From: Campylobacter lanienae NCTC 13004
Lineage (GTDB): Bacteria; Campylobacterota; Campylobacteria; Campylobacterales; Campylobacteraceae
Direction: 5' to 3'
Length of the DNA: 64,000 bases
NCBI RefSeq assembly: GCF_002139935.1
Contig: NZ_CP015578.1
Span: 1,302,001 to 1,366,000 of the forward strand
In this document: positions 52,798 through 62,368 of the stretch, in pieces
Layout: every line of letters starts with the position of its first letter
How positions within the stretch are numbered: the stretch's first letter is position 1
The notes under the pieces: generated by a model
Told to the model about the DNA's origin: nothing
The model's database searches: none
What the model saw: the letters and a program-made list of their open reading frames with translations, nothing else
Made by a program: the position numbers and the translations under genes

Positions 52798-55155
52798 TCG
52801 CTTTTGCTCCAAGCAAAGCTCTCTCCACTCGCTATTTTCAGCTATATTTAAGCACTCATCTACATATGGTGCGGCGGCTTTTGGGTTGTTTTGTGAAATT
52901 TCGATTTGGGCTATTTTGTGTAGGGCTCTAGCTCTATTTTGCGGTTGTAGGTTTTTATTTAAAAGCTTTAAAATCACATTTTTAGCCTCATCAAATTCCA
53001 AATCCATAGCTAAATTCTCAGCGTATATGAAGTCCGCTTCTGGGCTAAATGTATCGATATTAAGTTTATTTTGTAGATCTAAGACTCTTTTAGAATACTC
53101 TTTAGCTACTTTATCGCCCTTGCTATTAGCATATATCATAGCAGCGTCATACGCCTCAACTAGCATTATATCGATACCTCTTTTATCTTTTAGTGTATCC
53201 AAAGCTCTGATTGCCTCATCAAATCTATCTAATTTTAAAAGTGAGTAAAATCTATAAATTATCGCTTCGCTTGGATCGCTATATGGCACCTTACTAGCTA
53301 GTTCTACAGCCTTAAAGCTACTATCTATAGCAGCGGTGAATTTAGATAGTTGGTAGTTGATTTTAGTTAGATTATTTAACCAAACTACTCTATTATTTAA
53401 ATTTGGCTCATTTAAATTGGCTTGAGTAAGATTATAAGCTTGATTGTATCGTTTGGTTCTATAATAGCAGTTAAATAGCTTTAATTGATCAGCTACTTTA
53501 CTTTGGATATTGTATTTATCACTCAAAGCCACGACATCTAAGCAATCTGAGCTTTGATTATATCTATTAGCTAAGCTCAACGCCGATGCCTCCATCATAT
53601 CTGTGATATCACTTTGATTTAAATCCAATATTAAATTATTTAAGCTCAAAATATCATTATATTTTTTCTCTTCAAAGCTTAATTTAACCTCTTCTATAAG
53701 TGCCATATCAGCAAGCTCTTGACCTGGATATTTGGCTAATAAATTTTTATAATGAGAGTGTCTCTCATCGCTATTTCTATCAGGCAACTCAAAAAATAGC
53801 CTATCAAGAGCATACTCTATCTCGCTATTAAATTCATTATCGGCAAATTCACTCTTATATTTTTGTAGATACTCATACGCACTTACTGGCTCACTCCCAC
53901 GCACTAGCGTAGCCCCAAGCTTCCTAAGGCTACTCTCATAATACCCATCATGTAAAGTAGAATCCAAAAAAACAGCCTTATATATCTTAGCTGCAGTATC
54001 AAATAGACTGTTTGCCCTTAACTCATCGGCAATCTCTAGGCTATAACTTTTATCAGATATTATAAATTTAGGATTTGTTATAACTACTTTATCTATATAT
54101 TGAGCTGCTTCTAAAAATCTTTGTTGAGATAGATAAATTTTAACTAACCTAAATGTTGCTTCACTAGCGATATCAACATCATTTGAGCTATACAATACAT
54201 CTTCATAAAATCTCATTGCGTCATTTAATTTACCACGAGATGCTAGATAGTCAGCATAGCCTATTATAGCCTGTTTTGTCCAGTTGTCATTGCTATGTTC
54301 AGTCATCAAAATATCTAATATATACTCCGCATCATCAAAAAGATCGCTACTGATATTTGCTATCATATTGATATATAAAATTTCAGGGTAGTTTCTATCT
54401 GAGCCGTTAAATCTCATCCAAACTTTGGATAGATCAATTATATTTTTATTTATCGCTTGTATGGCTTGGTATTGGGTCTCTTCTTTGACTAGTTTATCTA
54501 AAGAGCGAATTTGGTATAGCAAAAACTCACCCACAAATATGCTATCTGGGTGCATATTTATCGCCTTTTGACTCTCGTTAATTACCTCTTGATAATTTTG
54601 ACGCTCGTAATTTCTTTTGACTAGGAGATAGATCCCCATATCGCCATTTTCATTATATGTGATTGGCTCTTTATTTAGATCCAAGGCACCAACGCTTGGA
54701 TGAAGTAAATTTGGGTATTTGATAGGGAATTCAATCCCCTTTATATAGCTTGTATCTAGCTCATTTAATCTCTTATTTATATTGATTGTGAAGTGTTTGG
54801 AGCGATTGGTTTTATCAGCTAGGGAGTTTTGAGAATCAAATAATCTATTATTGACATTAAATATTCTAGATGTTATCTTAGGCTCTATTATCACCACAAA
54901 CCCATCATTTAAAGGATAAAATCCGATTTTGGCAAATGGTAGATCTTGGTTTTTTAAATTTTGATTTAATTTAGTAAAAACCCTACAGCTATATACTTTA
55001 TTTTCTTGGTTATTTCTCTCATCACAAATCATATCCTTATCATCTTGAAGATGTATGATATAATAGGGATTTCCATCATGTTTACCACTATTAATGCTAA
55101 ATGTAAAAGCGCCTAAATAAGAGCAAAAAAATATGAAAAAAGCTATATATCTCAT
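52780..55155 (-). CDS. pflA: paralysed-flagellum protein PflA, TPR-rich periplasmic motor scaffold
   Basis: A 791-residue protein with a signal peptide (about residues 1-16), a beta-rich N-terminal domain (about 17-165) and a long array of helical TPR-like repeats to the end. Length, architecture and the FSINSGKHDGNPY-type start fit PflA, which forms spokes in the Campylobacter flagellar motor and helps recruit the wide stator ring. The ATG at 55155 has no ribosome site and a TATAAT only 8 bases upstream, so a leaderless mRNA is possible. The stop overlaps the end of miaA on the other strand. Confidence 0.8.
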   Translation of the reverse strand: MRYIAFFIFFCSYLGAFTFSINSGKHDGNPYYIIHLQDDKDMICDERNNQENKVYSCRVFTKLNQNLKNQDLPFAKIGFYPLNDGFVVIIEPKITSRIFNVNNRLFDSQNSLADKTNRSKHFTININKRLNELDTSYIKGIEFPIKYPNLLHPSVGALDLNKEPITYNENGDMGIYLLVKRNYERQNYQEVINESQKAINMHPDSIFVGEFLLYQIRSLDKLVKEETQYQAIQAINKNIIDLSKVWMRFNGSDRNYPEILYINMIANISSDLFDDAEYILDILMTEHSNDNWTKQAIIGYADYLASRGKLNDAMRFYEDVLYSSNDVDIASEATFRLVKIYLSQQRFLEAAQYIDKVVITNPKFIISDKSYSLEIADELRANSLFDTAAKIYKAVFLDSTLHDGYYESSLRKLGATLVRGSEPVSAYEYLQKYKSEFADNEFNSEIEYALDRLFFELPDRNSDERHSHYKNLLAKYPGQELADMALIEEVKLSFEEKKYNDILSLNNLILDLNQSDITDMMEASALSLANRYNQSSDCLDVVALSDKYNIQSKVADQLKLFNCYYRTKRYNQAYNLTQANLNEPNLNNRVVWLNNLTKINYQLSKFTAAIDSSFKAVELASKVPYSDPSEAIIYRFYSLLKLDRFDEAIRALDTLKDKRGIDIMLVEAYDAAMIYANSKGDKVAKEYSKRVLDLQNKLNIDTFSPEADFIYAENLAMDLEFDEAKNVILKLLNKNLQPQNRARALHKIAQIEISQNNPKAAAPYVDECLNIAENSEWRELCLEQKRLVDGI

Positions 55156-55162
55156 GGGCGAA

Positions 55163-55168
55163 ATTATA
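55163..55168 (-). promoter_or_regulatory. -10 box immediately upstream of pflA
   Basis: Minus strand TGA TATAAT ending 7 bases before the pflA ATG, squeezed between the tsaD stop and pflA. A start of transcription at the normal distance would fall on or next to the ATG. Confidence 0.45.
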
Positions 55169-56167
55169 TCATAAATAAATTGAGCTTAAGCTTGATCTAG
55201 GGCTAATTTTTAGCTCATTTATATTAGCAAATCTGCCTTTTTGATACTTTGCTATACCTGCTCTTGCTATCATAACTGCATTATCACTACAAAATTCCAT
55301 CGGCGCAACTAGCAAATTCATATCAAAATTCTCACAAAGCTCAAGCAACCTAGCCCTCAAATACAAATTCGCACTCGCCCCACCCACGACACCTAAATTC
55401 GCAAATTTCACACTCTCACACACTCTTTTAAGCTTATCTATAATATGCTCACAAGCCGCCTTCTCAAATCCAGCTGCGATATCAGCAAAATCGCTATTAG
55501 AGTTATTAAGGCTCTTTTCTATCTCTATTCTAACTTGATTTTTTAATCCTGAAAAGCTATATTCTAATCTCTTATCGCCTTTTAGTGGAATTGTAAATTT
55601 ATATCTATCATTTGTTGATTTTTTGGCTAAATTCTCTATAATCGCTCCACCAGGATAGCCAAAGCCCATCATCTTAGCCACCTTATCAAAGCTCTCACCA
55701 AAGCTATCATCACTAGTAGACACAAGGGTCTTGATATCGCCCTTTTCATCGATATACAAAACCATAGTATGCCCACCACTGACTAAAAGCACCCCAAGAG
55801 GTAACTTCTCATCTGAGTTTAAAAACAAAGAGTATATATGCCCAACTAAGTGATTTATCTCAATTAATGGCGAATTTAGCCCCACGCTAAGTGCTTTAGC
55901 CACGCTCACACCACTAACTAAGCTAACGCTAAGCCCAGGGCTATTTGTCACAGCGATCGCTTTAATATCTTTAAAATATGGCTTAATATCTTTAATTAAA
56001 TTTGGGAAAGCCCCAGTGTGTAATCTAGCAGCTAGTTCAGGGACTACGCCGCCATATTTACTATGCTCTAGCTCTTGAGTTATTTTTTTATGATATATGA
56101 GATTGAATTTTAGATCCAAAAGCGCCACAGAGCTATCATCACAGCTACTCTCAATTCCTAAAATCAC
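55169..56167 (-). CDS. tsaD: tRNA threonylcarbamoyladenosine transferase TsaD
   Basis: TsaD transfers the threonylcarbamoyl group to A37 of tRNA, with TsaB and TsaE. The protein (332 residues) begins ILGIESSCDDSSVALL and has HLVGHIYSLF with the metal-binding histidines (about residues 105-114). VLLVSGGHTMVLY and a C-terminal CSDNAVMIARAG complete the ASKHA fold. Overlaps pgp1 by four bases. TsaB is encoded at 27932-28330. Confidence 0.95.
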   Translation of the reverse strand: MILGIESSCDDSSVALLDLKFNLIYHKKITQELEHSKYGGVVPELAARLHTGAFPNLIKDIKPYFKDIKAIAVTNSPGLSVSLVSGVSVAKALSVGLNSPLIEINHLVGHIYSLFLNSDEKLPLGVLLVSGGHTMVLYIDEKGDIKTLVSTSDDSFGESFDKVAKMMGFGYPGGAIIENLAKKSTNDRYKFTIPLKGDKRLEYSFSGLKNQVRIEIEKSLNNSNSDFADIAAGFEKAACEHIIDKLKRVCESVKFANLGVVGGASANLYLRARLLELCENFDMNLLVAPMEFCSDNAVMIARAGIAKYQKGRFANINELKISPRSSLSSIYL

Positions 56168-57459
56168 TTAGCAAACTCCACCAAAATCATACCGATAAAT
56201 TTATCCTTTTTATCTGAAATTTCGTAAAATTCAACCCTATAAATTTGCCCCTTTTTATCCATTGAAAAGCGTGATTTTATCATATCTTTGGTAATTTTAA
56301 TCCCGCTTTCATCTACTATGGTTGTTCCATATCCTATTATATTTGCTCTTATTTTATCTTTTGGGATTATCATAAAGCTATTATTTACTACAATTTTTTG
56401 ACCTAATTTAACACTCTTAACCTCATCATTATCGATCTTAATACTAGTCTCATCAACTAAATTTGAATACTCAAAATACTCTGGCGTAAATCTCGTAACT
56501 ATGGTATTGCCATAATGGATGTTGTATTCATTTTGATTTTTACTCAATGCCACAAGCGCATTATCGCAATCAATTTTTAGCTCACCACTACTTGGAAGTG
56601 GGATATATCCTAATCTAGCTTTTGGAGAATGAAACAAAAACTTACCACACACAAGCACAGATAAATCTTCATCTAAGGCTCTCTTAACCCCTTGAGGCGT
56701 TAGCTCAAATTTGCGTTTAAACTCTATCCCAGCTAATTTCAAATACTCTTCAACCGCACTCAAATGATAATATACACGCTCATGTATCGGCAGAGTCTTA
56801 CTAGCTTCATTGGCGTAAGCTGCTTTGCCGTTTTTGATAGCGAAATATGATAGGCTTTTTAGCATCTCTTTGTCGCCTTCGGCGGTGCGTGTATTGCGAA
56901 GATGATATTTGTGGATTGGGTTTAAAAGCTTATCATTTAATCTCTCTACTACTTTATTGGCGTTTTTTTCTAAGTCCCCATATATGGCACCATCAAGAGC
57001 AATTTGATCAATTATAACGATATTTCCCCAGCGGTTTGGGTTCATTGTTGGATTTATATATTTTGGGCGATAAAATCCACTTCCATCATGCAAATTCACA
57101 AGCATAGTGATATTTGGCTCTAAAACCAAAGATTTAATCTGCTCTACTATATCTTTTTCAGGATCTTTATCTGAGATAATATCAAATTTACGATTCATAT
57201 CACCATTTACGCCACGGGACTTTTTAATTATGCTTGGCATATTTAAATTTGGCACCACATATAAAGACCCAGATGTGATCTCATAACCACGAGCTAGCAA
57301 ATTTGCTGACATAAATCCGCCCGGCTCATCACCTTGGATCCCTCCTGTAACAAGCACAGTGTTATTATCATCGACTCCTAGCTTTATCAATGTGAATTTA
57401 GCATAAGCACCACTAACAAAGATAAAAATTGTTAAAAATATAATGATACTACGCAACAT
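56164..57459 (-). CDS. pgp1: M99-type peptidoglycan D,L-carboxypeptidase Pgp1 (Csd4-like)
   Basis: A periplasmic zinc carboxypeptidase that trims tripeptides to dipeptides and is needed for helical shape in C. jejuni and H. pylori. Signal peptide about residues 1-20, then the M14-like core: GGIQGDEPGGF with zinc Asp/Glu positions (about 39-49), RGVNGDMNRKF and VNLHDGSGFYRP with the zinc His near residue 123, and the catalytic Glu in YANEASK. Two C-terminal beta domains follow. It sits between tsaD and dxr as in C. jejuni. Confidence 0.9.
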   Translation of the reverse strand: MLRSIIIFLTIFIFVSGAYAKFTLIKLGVDDNNTVLVTGGIQGDEPGGFMSANLLARGYEITSGSLYVVPNLNMPSIIKKSRGVNGDMNRKFDIISDKDPEKDIVEQIKSLVLEPNITMLVNLHDGSGFYRPKYINPTMNPNRWGNIVIIDQIALDGAIYGDLEKNANKVVERLNDKLLNPIHKYHLRNTRTAEGDKEMLKSLSYFAIKNGKAAYANEASKTLPIHERVYYHLSAVEEYLKLAGIEFKRKFELTPQGVKRALDEDLSVLVCGKFLFHSPKARLGYIPLPSSGELKIDCDNALVALSKNQNEYNIHYGNTIVTRFTPEYFEYSNLVDETSIKIDNDEVKSVKLGQKIVVNNSFMIIPKDKIRANIIGYGTTIVDESGIKITKDMIKSRFSMDKKGQIYRVEFYEISDKKDKFIGMILVEFAK

Positions 57460-57514
57460 AATTTCCTTTAATTTTGCTATATTTTAATAAGTTTTTGTTA
57501 AAAATTAGTAAAAT

Positions 57515-58606
57515 TTAAGCCATATATCTATCTTTTATATACTCTCTCACCTTTTGATTTATCTCAATTACAGACTCAACGCTATCAAGTTTAAAACTAC
57601 CAAATTTATCCAAAGCATCAAAAATCGCATTACTAATAGAGATAAAATTCACTCTTTTATTCAAAAATCCAGCCACAATCTCATCATTAGCAGCATTGAT
57701 AATAGCGCCGATTTGCGGATTTTGTAATAATTCATCTTTTAAGCTAAATGCCTTATATCTATCTAAATCAATTGGCTCAAGGGTGATATTTTGCAACAAC
57801 TTAATATCTAAATTTTCAATTACTCTTTGCTCACCAAGCCCTATGGCGTGGGCTATAGCAAGTCTCATATCAGGCTTTGAGATGTGAGCCGTGCTAGATC
57901 CATCTTGGAATTCAATCAATGCGTGGATTAGGGATTTTCTCTCTATATAAGCGTCTATATTTTGGCAACTATATAGCCAAAACGCCTCCACAATCTCAAA
58001 TAGCTTATTTACCATCGTAGCACTATCAATGGTAATCTTAGCTCCCATACTCCAATTTGGGTGTTTTAGAGCATCTTCTACACTAGCACCTGCTAACGCC
58101 GAAATCTCACGATTATAGAAGGCTCCACCGCTAGCTGTGATTATCAATCTATGAATTTTTGGGCGATCCTTTAACATAAATTTAAGCCCAAAATGCTCAC
58201 TATCAATCGGCGTAATCTTAGAACAATCTAAAAATTTTCCCCCAGCCACAAGGCTCTCTTTGTTTGCCAAAGCTAGATCAAACCCAAGCTCCAAAGCCTT
58301 TAAGCTAGGTATCAATCCATCAAATCCCACAAATGCATTTATAAGCTTAGCCCCATGACTTTGCTCATCACAGGCTTTTAAGAATTTCTCTATTCCATCT
58401 TTTTTGCTAAAGACAAATTTGTGATTGATTTGAGATTTTAGGCTATCATCGTCTATATATACTAATTTTGGGGCGAATTCTTCTATTTGTGAATTTAAGA
58501 TTGCCACACTGCTCTTACACGCTAAAGCATCTATCTGTAAGCCATTTTCCCTAGCTAAGTTTAAAGCATTTAGCCCTATGCTCCCACTACTGCCAAGTAC
58601 TATCAT
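57515..58606 (-). CDS. dxr: 1-deoxy-D-xylulose 5-phosphate reductoisomerase
   Basis: Dxr makes MEP, the second step of the non-mevalonate isoprenoid route. MIVLGSSGSIGLNALNLA is the NADPH loop, LANKESLVAGG and ASGGAFYNREI mark the active site, and HPNWSMGAKITIDSATMVNK (about residues 189-208) binds metal and substrate. The length of 363 residues is slightly short, as in the genus. The ATG overlaps the cdsA stop by four bases. Confidence 0.95.
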   Translation of the reverse strand: MIVLGSSGSIGLNALNLARENGLQIDALACKSSVAILNSQIEEFAPKLVYIDDDSLKSQINHKFVFSKKDGIEKFLKACDEQSHGAKLINAFVGFDGLIPSLKALELGFDLALANKESLVAGGKFLDCSKITPIDSEHFGLKFMLKDRPKIHRLIITASGGAFYNREISALAGASVEDALKHPNWSMGAKITIDSATMVNKLFEIVEAFWLYSCQNIDAYIERKSLIHALIEFQDGSSTAHISKPDMRLAIAHAIGLGEQRVIENLDIKLLQNITLEPIDLDRYKAFSLKDELLQNPQIGAIINAANDEIVAGFLNKRVNFISISNAIFDALDKFGSFKLDSVESVIEINQKVREYIKDRYMA

Positions 58607-59346
58607 ATAAGCACCATATACATAGCTAAAACACCAAACAAATATCCATCCATTCTATCTAAAATTCCACCTTGTTCGCCAAGTATCACACCACTATCTT
58701 TCACCCCAGCCAAACGCTTCAAATAGCTCTCAAATAGATCCCCAAAAATACCAAAAACCACCACACTTAAACTACACAAAACCACAATAACAAAAGCCAT
58801 ATCCATCAAAAATAGCCCCGATATCACCCCAAAAGCAACACCAATAATCAATCCACCTATGACGCCCTCTAAAGTCTTATTTGGGCTTGATGGGCTAAAG
58901 CTTCTTTTACCAAAAAATTTACCAACAAAATACGCCCCACTATCACTAGCAATCACACTAAAAATAAGCCAAAACAAAGCACTAATACCATAACTTTGAT
59001 AGACTCCAAATAGCATAAATATCGGCGCAACAGGATAGATAAAAGGCAAAATAAATTTCAAATTATCGCTTTTAATATAGGCCAAAACACTAGCCACAAT
59101 AACCAAATTTAAAATAATAATCTTAAAAATATCTTGTATCCCACTCACAAATGGAATTATAGTAAAGAATATAAGCGCTATAATAGCCAAAGATCGCTCC
59201 TTAATCCCATAAAGATTCAAGCTCTCCAAGACCGCCACAACCAAAATAGCAGCAAAAATTAAGAAATTTAGCCAAAAAATATCTAGCACCGCCACAACCA
59301 AAAACGCCACAAATAAGGCCAAACCAGTGATAACTCTCTTTTTCAT
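58603..59346 (-). CDS. cdsA: phosphatidate cytidylyltransferase
   Basis: CdsA makes CDP-diacylglycerol for phospholipid synthesis. The 247-residue protein has about seven membrane spans and the C-terminal signature SYLKRLAGVKDSGVILGEQG followed by GILDRMDGYLFG. It is first in the leftward cdsA-dxr-pgp1-tsaD-pflA group; a TACAAT at 59368-59373 (minus) may be its -10. Confidence 0.94.
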   Translation of the reverse strand: MKKRVITGLALFVAFLVVAVLDIFWLNFLIFAAILVVAVLESLNLYGIKERSLAIIALIFFTIIPFVSGIQDIFKIIILNLVIVASVLAYIKSDNLKFILPFIYPVAPIFMLFGVYQSYGISALFWLIFSVIASDSGAYFVGKFFGKRSFSPSSPNKTLEGVIGGLIIGVAFGVISGLFLMDMAFVIVVLCSLSVVVFGIFGDLFESYLKRLAGVKDSGVILGEQGGILDRMDGYLFGVLAMYMVLI

Positions 59347-59401
59347 TAATAATCCTTAAAAAGCTAGATTGTATCTAAATTTAGCTAAAATTAAACCAAA
59401 T

Positions 59402-59713
59402 TTATTGTATAAATTTAGCTACTATTTGACGCTTATTATGTAGATCAAAATACCTTATCTCTACTTTTCCAGATTCATTTGGCAATCTACAGCTCAAAGC
59501 CCATTTACGAACAACCCTATCTAATGGATTTTTAATCCCATCAATACGACAATCATCTACCAATCTCCCCGCATAAAACACCTGTATATTATTCGTATCA
59601 CTTCCATATATATAAGCCCCCATCGCTCCACGCTTTGCTACTACTATATCAACCTTAGTTATACTCCCAGCATTTAATATCAGAGCAAAAATAGCTAAAA
59701 TTATAACTCTCAT
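59402..59713 (-). CDS. small periplasmic protein, unknown
   Basis: A 103-residue protein with a cleavable signal peptide (about residues 1-16, ending LNAGS) and a beta-rich remainder with two cysteines (DDCRIDG, LSCRLPN) that may form a disulfide. I do not recognise it. It begins one base after the acidic protein gene and so probably shares its sigma-28-type promoter, suggesting a motility-linked role by association only. Confidence 0.65.
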   Translation of the reverse strand: MRVIILAIFALILNAGSITKVDIVVAKRGAMGAYIYGSDTNNIQVFYAGRLVDDCRIDGIKNPLDRVVRKWALSCRLPNESGKVEIRYFDLHNKRQIVAKFIQ

Positions 59714-59714
59714 C

Positions 59715-60050
59715 TCACACCACTATATCAAGTTTTTTAATCTCTTGGCTTTCATAATTCTCATCACTCTCATCATCTTCATCACTCTCATCATCGCTAT
59801 GCTTTGGCTTGTGATGGTGGTCGTTTAAATCCTCTTTTTGCGTCTGCTTTTCATGCTCATTTTCGGGATCAATTTTATAAGTTTCTTCAGTAGGTCGAAT
59901 CTCTTCTACCTCTTTTTTCTTTTCAGCTGCAGCTGCGGCGTTAATCGCCATTTGCATATCTAATTTGGATTGAAAATCACTTTGGACACTTGCTGCTACT
60001 GGGGCATTTTGATTGACATAGATAGAATTTGAGATAGGGGTAATTGCCAC
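59715..60050 (-). CDS. small acidic, His-rich protein with a probable sigma-28 promoter
   Basis: A 111-residue protein, GTG start behind AAAAGGAAA. The N-terminal half (ITPISNSIYVNQNAPVAAS...DFQSKLDMQMAIN...VEEIRPTEETYKIDPENEH) resembles small flagellar co-expressed proteins of Campylobacter such as Cj0391c, as I recall. The C-terminal part is dominated by Asp, Glu, Ser and His (DLNDHHHKPKHSDDESDED). The upstream CGATTT sigma-28 element supports a flagellar link. No enzyme motif and no signal peptide. Confidence 0.7.
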   Translation of the reverse strand: MAITPISNSIYVNQNAPVAASVQSDFQSKLDMQMAINAAAAAEKKKEVEEIRPTEETYKIDPENEHEKQTQKEDLNDHHHKPKHSDDESDEDDESDENYESQEIKKLDIVV

Positions 60051-60084
60051 TTTTTTTCCTTTTTATTTTCTGTATTTTAGCAAT

Positions 60085-60109
60085 AAATCGGCAAATTTAG
60101 CAATATTTA
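60085..60109 (-). promoter_or_regulatory. probable sigma-28 promoter for the acidic protein gene
   Basis: Minus strand reads TAAA (60106-60109), 13 bases, then GCCGATTT with the CGATTT core at 60085-60090, close to the sigma-28 consensus TAAA-N15-GCCGATAA. It lies 35 bases before the GTG start. Confidence 0.6.
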
Positions 60110-60185
60110 CAAATTTAAATTTCAAAATTGTCCTTAAATTAATAAAAAAATGTTAATATTAACCCAACTTCAAAAAAGGGAAAAT

Positions 60186-61127
60186 ATGAAAATAGTATGT
60201 TTAGATGCCGATACTTTGGGCAATGATGTTGATTTAGATAGCGTATTTGGCAAATTTGGCGAGTTTGTCAGCTACAATATGACAGATGAGACTCAAACCA
60301 TCCAAAGGCTCCAAAACGCCGATATAGTGCTAACAAATAAGGTTTTAATCACCAAAGATGTTATCGCTAAAACAAATTTAAAATTAATTTGCGTAACCGC
60401 AACTGGCGTTAATAATATCGATTTAGTAGCTGCCAAAGAGGCTAATATCCCTGTTAAAAATGTCGCTGGATACTCCACTAATAGCGTAGTTCAACAGACT
60501 TTTGCCAATATCTTAGCCATTAGAAATAGCACAAGTTACTATGAAAATTATGGCAAAAATAGCGATGGCTGGGCCAAAAGTCCGATATTTGTAAATTTAG
60601 ATAAACCAATTTTCGAGCTTAGCGGTAAAAAATTTTGCGTTGTTGGGCTTGGTACAATCGGCCTTGAAGTGGCTAAGGTGGCTCAAGCTTTTGGCTGCGA
60701 AGTATCCTACTACTCCACAAGTGGCAATAACTCAAATTCAAATTTCAAAAGAGTTAGCTTTGATGAAGTTTTGAAATCTGATATAATCAGCATTCACGCA
60801 CCACTTAATGAAAATACAAAAAATCTCTTTAACTCTAAGGCTCTTAATCAATTAAAAGATGGAGCGATGCTAGTAAATAGTGGTCGTGGCGGGATTGTAG
60901 ATGAAGAGTATATGGCTAAATTAATTGATGAGCGTGAAATTTATTTTACCACTGATGTCTTAGAAAAAGAGCCGATAGTGGCTAATCATCCGCTATTAAA
61001 GGTCAAAAACAAAGATAGATTGATGATTACTCCGCATATTGCGTGGGCGAGTGTAGAGGCTAGAAGAAAATTAATCGAGCTAAGTGCGAAAAATATAGAA
61101 GATTTTATAAAGGATCAAAATGGCTGA
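60186..61127 (+). CDS. D-2-hydroxyacid dehydrogenase (NAD-dependent)
   Basis: A 313-residue dehydrogenase of the glycerate/lactate family. NAD loop [15 protein letters not shown] (about residues 147-161), catalytic Arg in [10 protein letters not shown], Glu in VLEKEP and His in TPHIAWAS. It probably reduces a 2-oxoacid such as hydroxypyruvate or pyruvate; the substrate is not certain. I start at ATG 60186 (AGGG upstream), not at 60150. It is followed by the YajQ-family gene with an 8-base overlap. Confidence 0.9.
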   Translation: MKIVCLDADTLGNDVDLDSVFGKFGEFVSYNMTDETQTIQRLQNADIVLTNKVLITKDVIAKTNLKLICVTATGVNNIDLVAAKEANIPVKNVAGYSTNSVVQQTFANILAIRNSTSYYENYGKNSDGWAKSPIFVNLDKPIFELSGKKFCVVGLGTIGLEVAKVAQAFGCEVSYYSTSGNNSNSNFKRVSFDEVLKSDIISIHAPLNENTKNLFNSKALNQLKDGAMLVNSGRGGIVDEEYMAKLIDEREIYFTTDVLEKEPIVANHPLLKVKNKDRLMITPHIAWASVEARRKLIELSAKNIEDFIKDQNG

Positions 61128-61617
61128 TATTCATAGTTTTGATATTAGTGCTAGTGTAGATATGATGGAGGTCAAAAATGCCCTTGAAATAGCTAAAAAA
61201 GAAGTAGCTAATAGATTTGATTTTAAGGGTTTAAAGGCTGAAATTGAGCTAAATGAAAAGGACAAAACCATAACCCTAATTAGCTCAAGCGACTCAAAAA
61301 TAGACGCACTAAAAGATATAGTAATAAGCAAACTAATAAAACGAGATATCCCACCAGTTGCCCTAAGTCAAAAGAGCATAGAAAACGCAAGTGGTGGCAA
61401 TGTTAAATCAATTTTGAAACTAAATGATACCTTAGATAGCGACAATGCCAAAAAGATCACAAAAGCGATAAAAGATGCTAAAATCAAGGTAAATGCCTCC
61501 ATCAGGGGCGATGAGATTAGAGTTGAGAGCAAGTCGATTGATGATCTACAAAGTGTGATTAAGCTTGTAAAGGGGCTAAATTTAGAGCTTCCTTTGAGTT
61601 TTAAAAATCTAAAATAA
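61120..61617 (+). CDS. YajQ-family nucleotide-binding protein
   Basis: A 165-residue protein with two ferredoxin-like repeats. It opens [21 protein letters not shown] and carries [17 protein letters not shown] (about residues 29-45), the family signature. YajQ proteins bind RNA/tRNA or cyclic di-GMP in various bacteria. Overlaps the dehydrogenase stop by 8 bases. Confidence 0.92.
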   Translation: MADIHSFDISASVDMMEVKNALEIAKKEVANRFDFKGLKAEIELNEKDKTITLISSSDSKIDALKDIVISKLIKRDIPPVALSQKSIENASGGNVKSILKLNDTLDSDNAKKITKAIKDAKIKVNASIRGDEIRVESKSIDDLQSVIKLVKGLNLELPLSFKNLK

Positions 61618-61627
61618 GGAGTAAATA

Positions 61628-62293
61628 ATGAAATTTAAAAAACTTTTCTTAGCATTTTCTTTGCTATTTGCCATTGGCGCAAATGCTATTAGCGAAGGCA
61701 AAGAGTATATCAAACTACCTTCAAACGCAGAGTTTAAAGACGCTTCAAATAGCGTTATTGAGATATTTAGTTATAGCTGTATCCACTGCTATAATCACTT
61801 TAAAGCTGGCACGCTTAAATTTGTATCTGAGATGCTACCTGATCTAAAATATGATGAGTGGCAAGTGCGTCAAATGGGCGAATATGGCTTTGAGATGAGT
61901 GAAGTTTTAGGCTATGCTAAGAGCTTAGATGATAAAAATGGTCTAAGCACTCTAAGTGCTAAATCAAATTTTCATCAAGTTTTAAAAGGCTTTTTTGAAG
62001 ATGCTTTTGTGAGTAAAAAAAGATATAAAAACGCCCAAGAATTTTATCAAAGAGCCGTAAATATCCTACAATCAAACGGCGTAAAAGATAGTAGCGTTGA
62101 AAATATCTTAAAATACATAAATTCGCAAGAGGGCAAAGCCTATGCTAAATTAACAGACCAAGCCTTAGAAGTGGCTAAAATCAGCGGAACTCCAGGCTTT
62201 GTGGTGAATGGCAAATACCTAATCAATATCGAATATGTAAATAGCCAAGAAGAGTTAGTCGAGATAATCTCTGAGATAGTTAAGCTAAAATAG
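61628..62293 (+). CDS. DsbA-like thiol:disulfide oxidoreductase
   Basis: A 221-residue periplasmic protein: signal peptide to about residue 20 (FAIGANA), a thioredoxin fold with the active site Cys51-Ile-His-Cys54 in IFSYSCIHCYNHF, the helical insertion, and the cis-proline loop SGTPGFVVNG near residue 190. C-x-H-C is the DsbA dithiol type, which introduces disulfides into exported proteins. Ten bases after the YajQ gene, with AAGGAG upstream. Confidence 0.9.
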   Translation: MKFKKLFLAFSLLFAIGANAISEGKEYIKLPSNAEFKDASNSVIEIFSYSCIHCYNHFKAGTLKFVSEMLPDLKYDEWQVRQMGEYGFEMSEVLGYAKSLDDKNGLSTLSAKSNFHQVLKGFFEDAFVSKKRYKNAQEFYQRAVNILQSNGVKDSSVENILKYINSQEGKAYAKLTDQALEVAKISGTPGFVVNGKYLINIEYVNSQEELVEIISEIVKLK

Positions 62294-62322
62294 AACTTAA
62301 ATTTAATATTTAATTTAAAATA

Positions 62323-62368
62323 TCTGCTATAATTTTGCTATTTAAATAAATTTAAAAGTTATAGCAGA
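62323..62368 (+). repeat. 10-bp inverted repeat spanning the promoter and start of the HemN-like gene
   Basis: TCTGCTATAA (62323-62332) and TTATAGCAGA (62359-62368) are perfect complements 26 bases apart. The left arm contains the -10 box TATAAT (62328-62333); the right arm ends on the A of the ATG. It could be an operator or, in a read-through transcript, a hairpin hiding the start codon. Confidence 0.6.
62328..62333 (+). promoter_or_regulatory. -10 box of the HemN-like gene
   Basis: TGC TATAAT extended -10, 35 bases before the ATG. No good ribosome site follows; only AGCAG precedes the ATG. Confidence 0.5.

Noticed and set aside
60152-60163. 12-bp palindrome GTTAATATTAAC before the 2-hydroxyacid dehydrogenase
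   Set aside because: An all-AT-rich palindrome of this size is expected by chance in this composition and no regulator is suggested.
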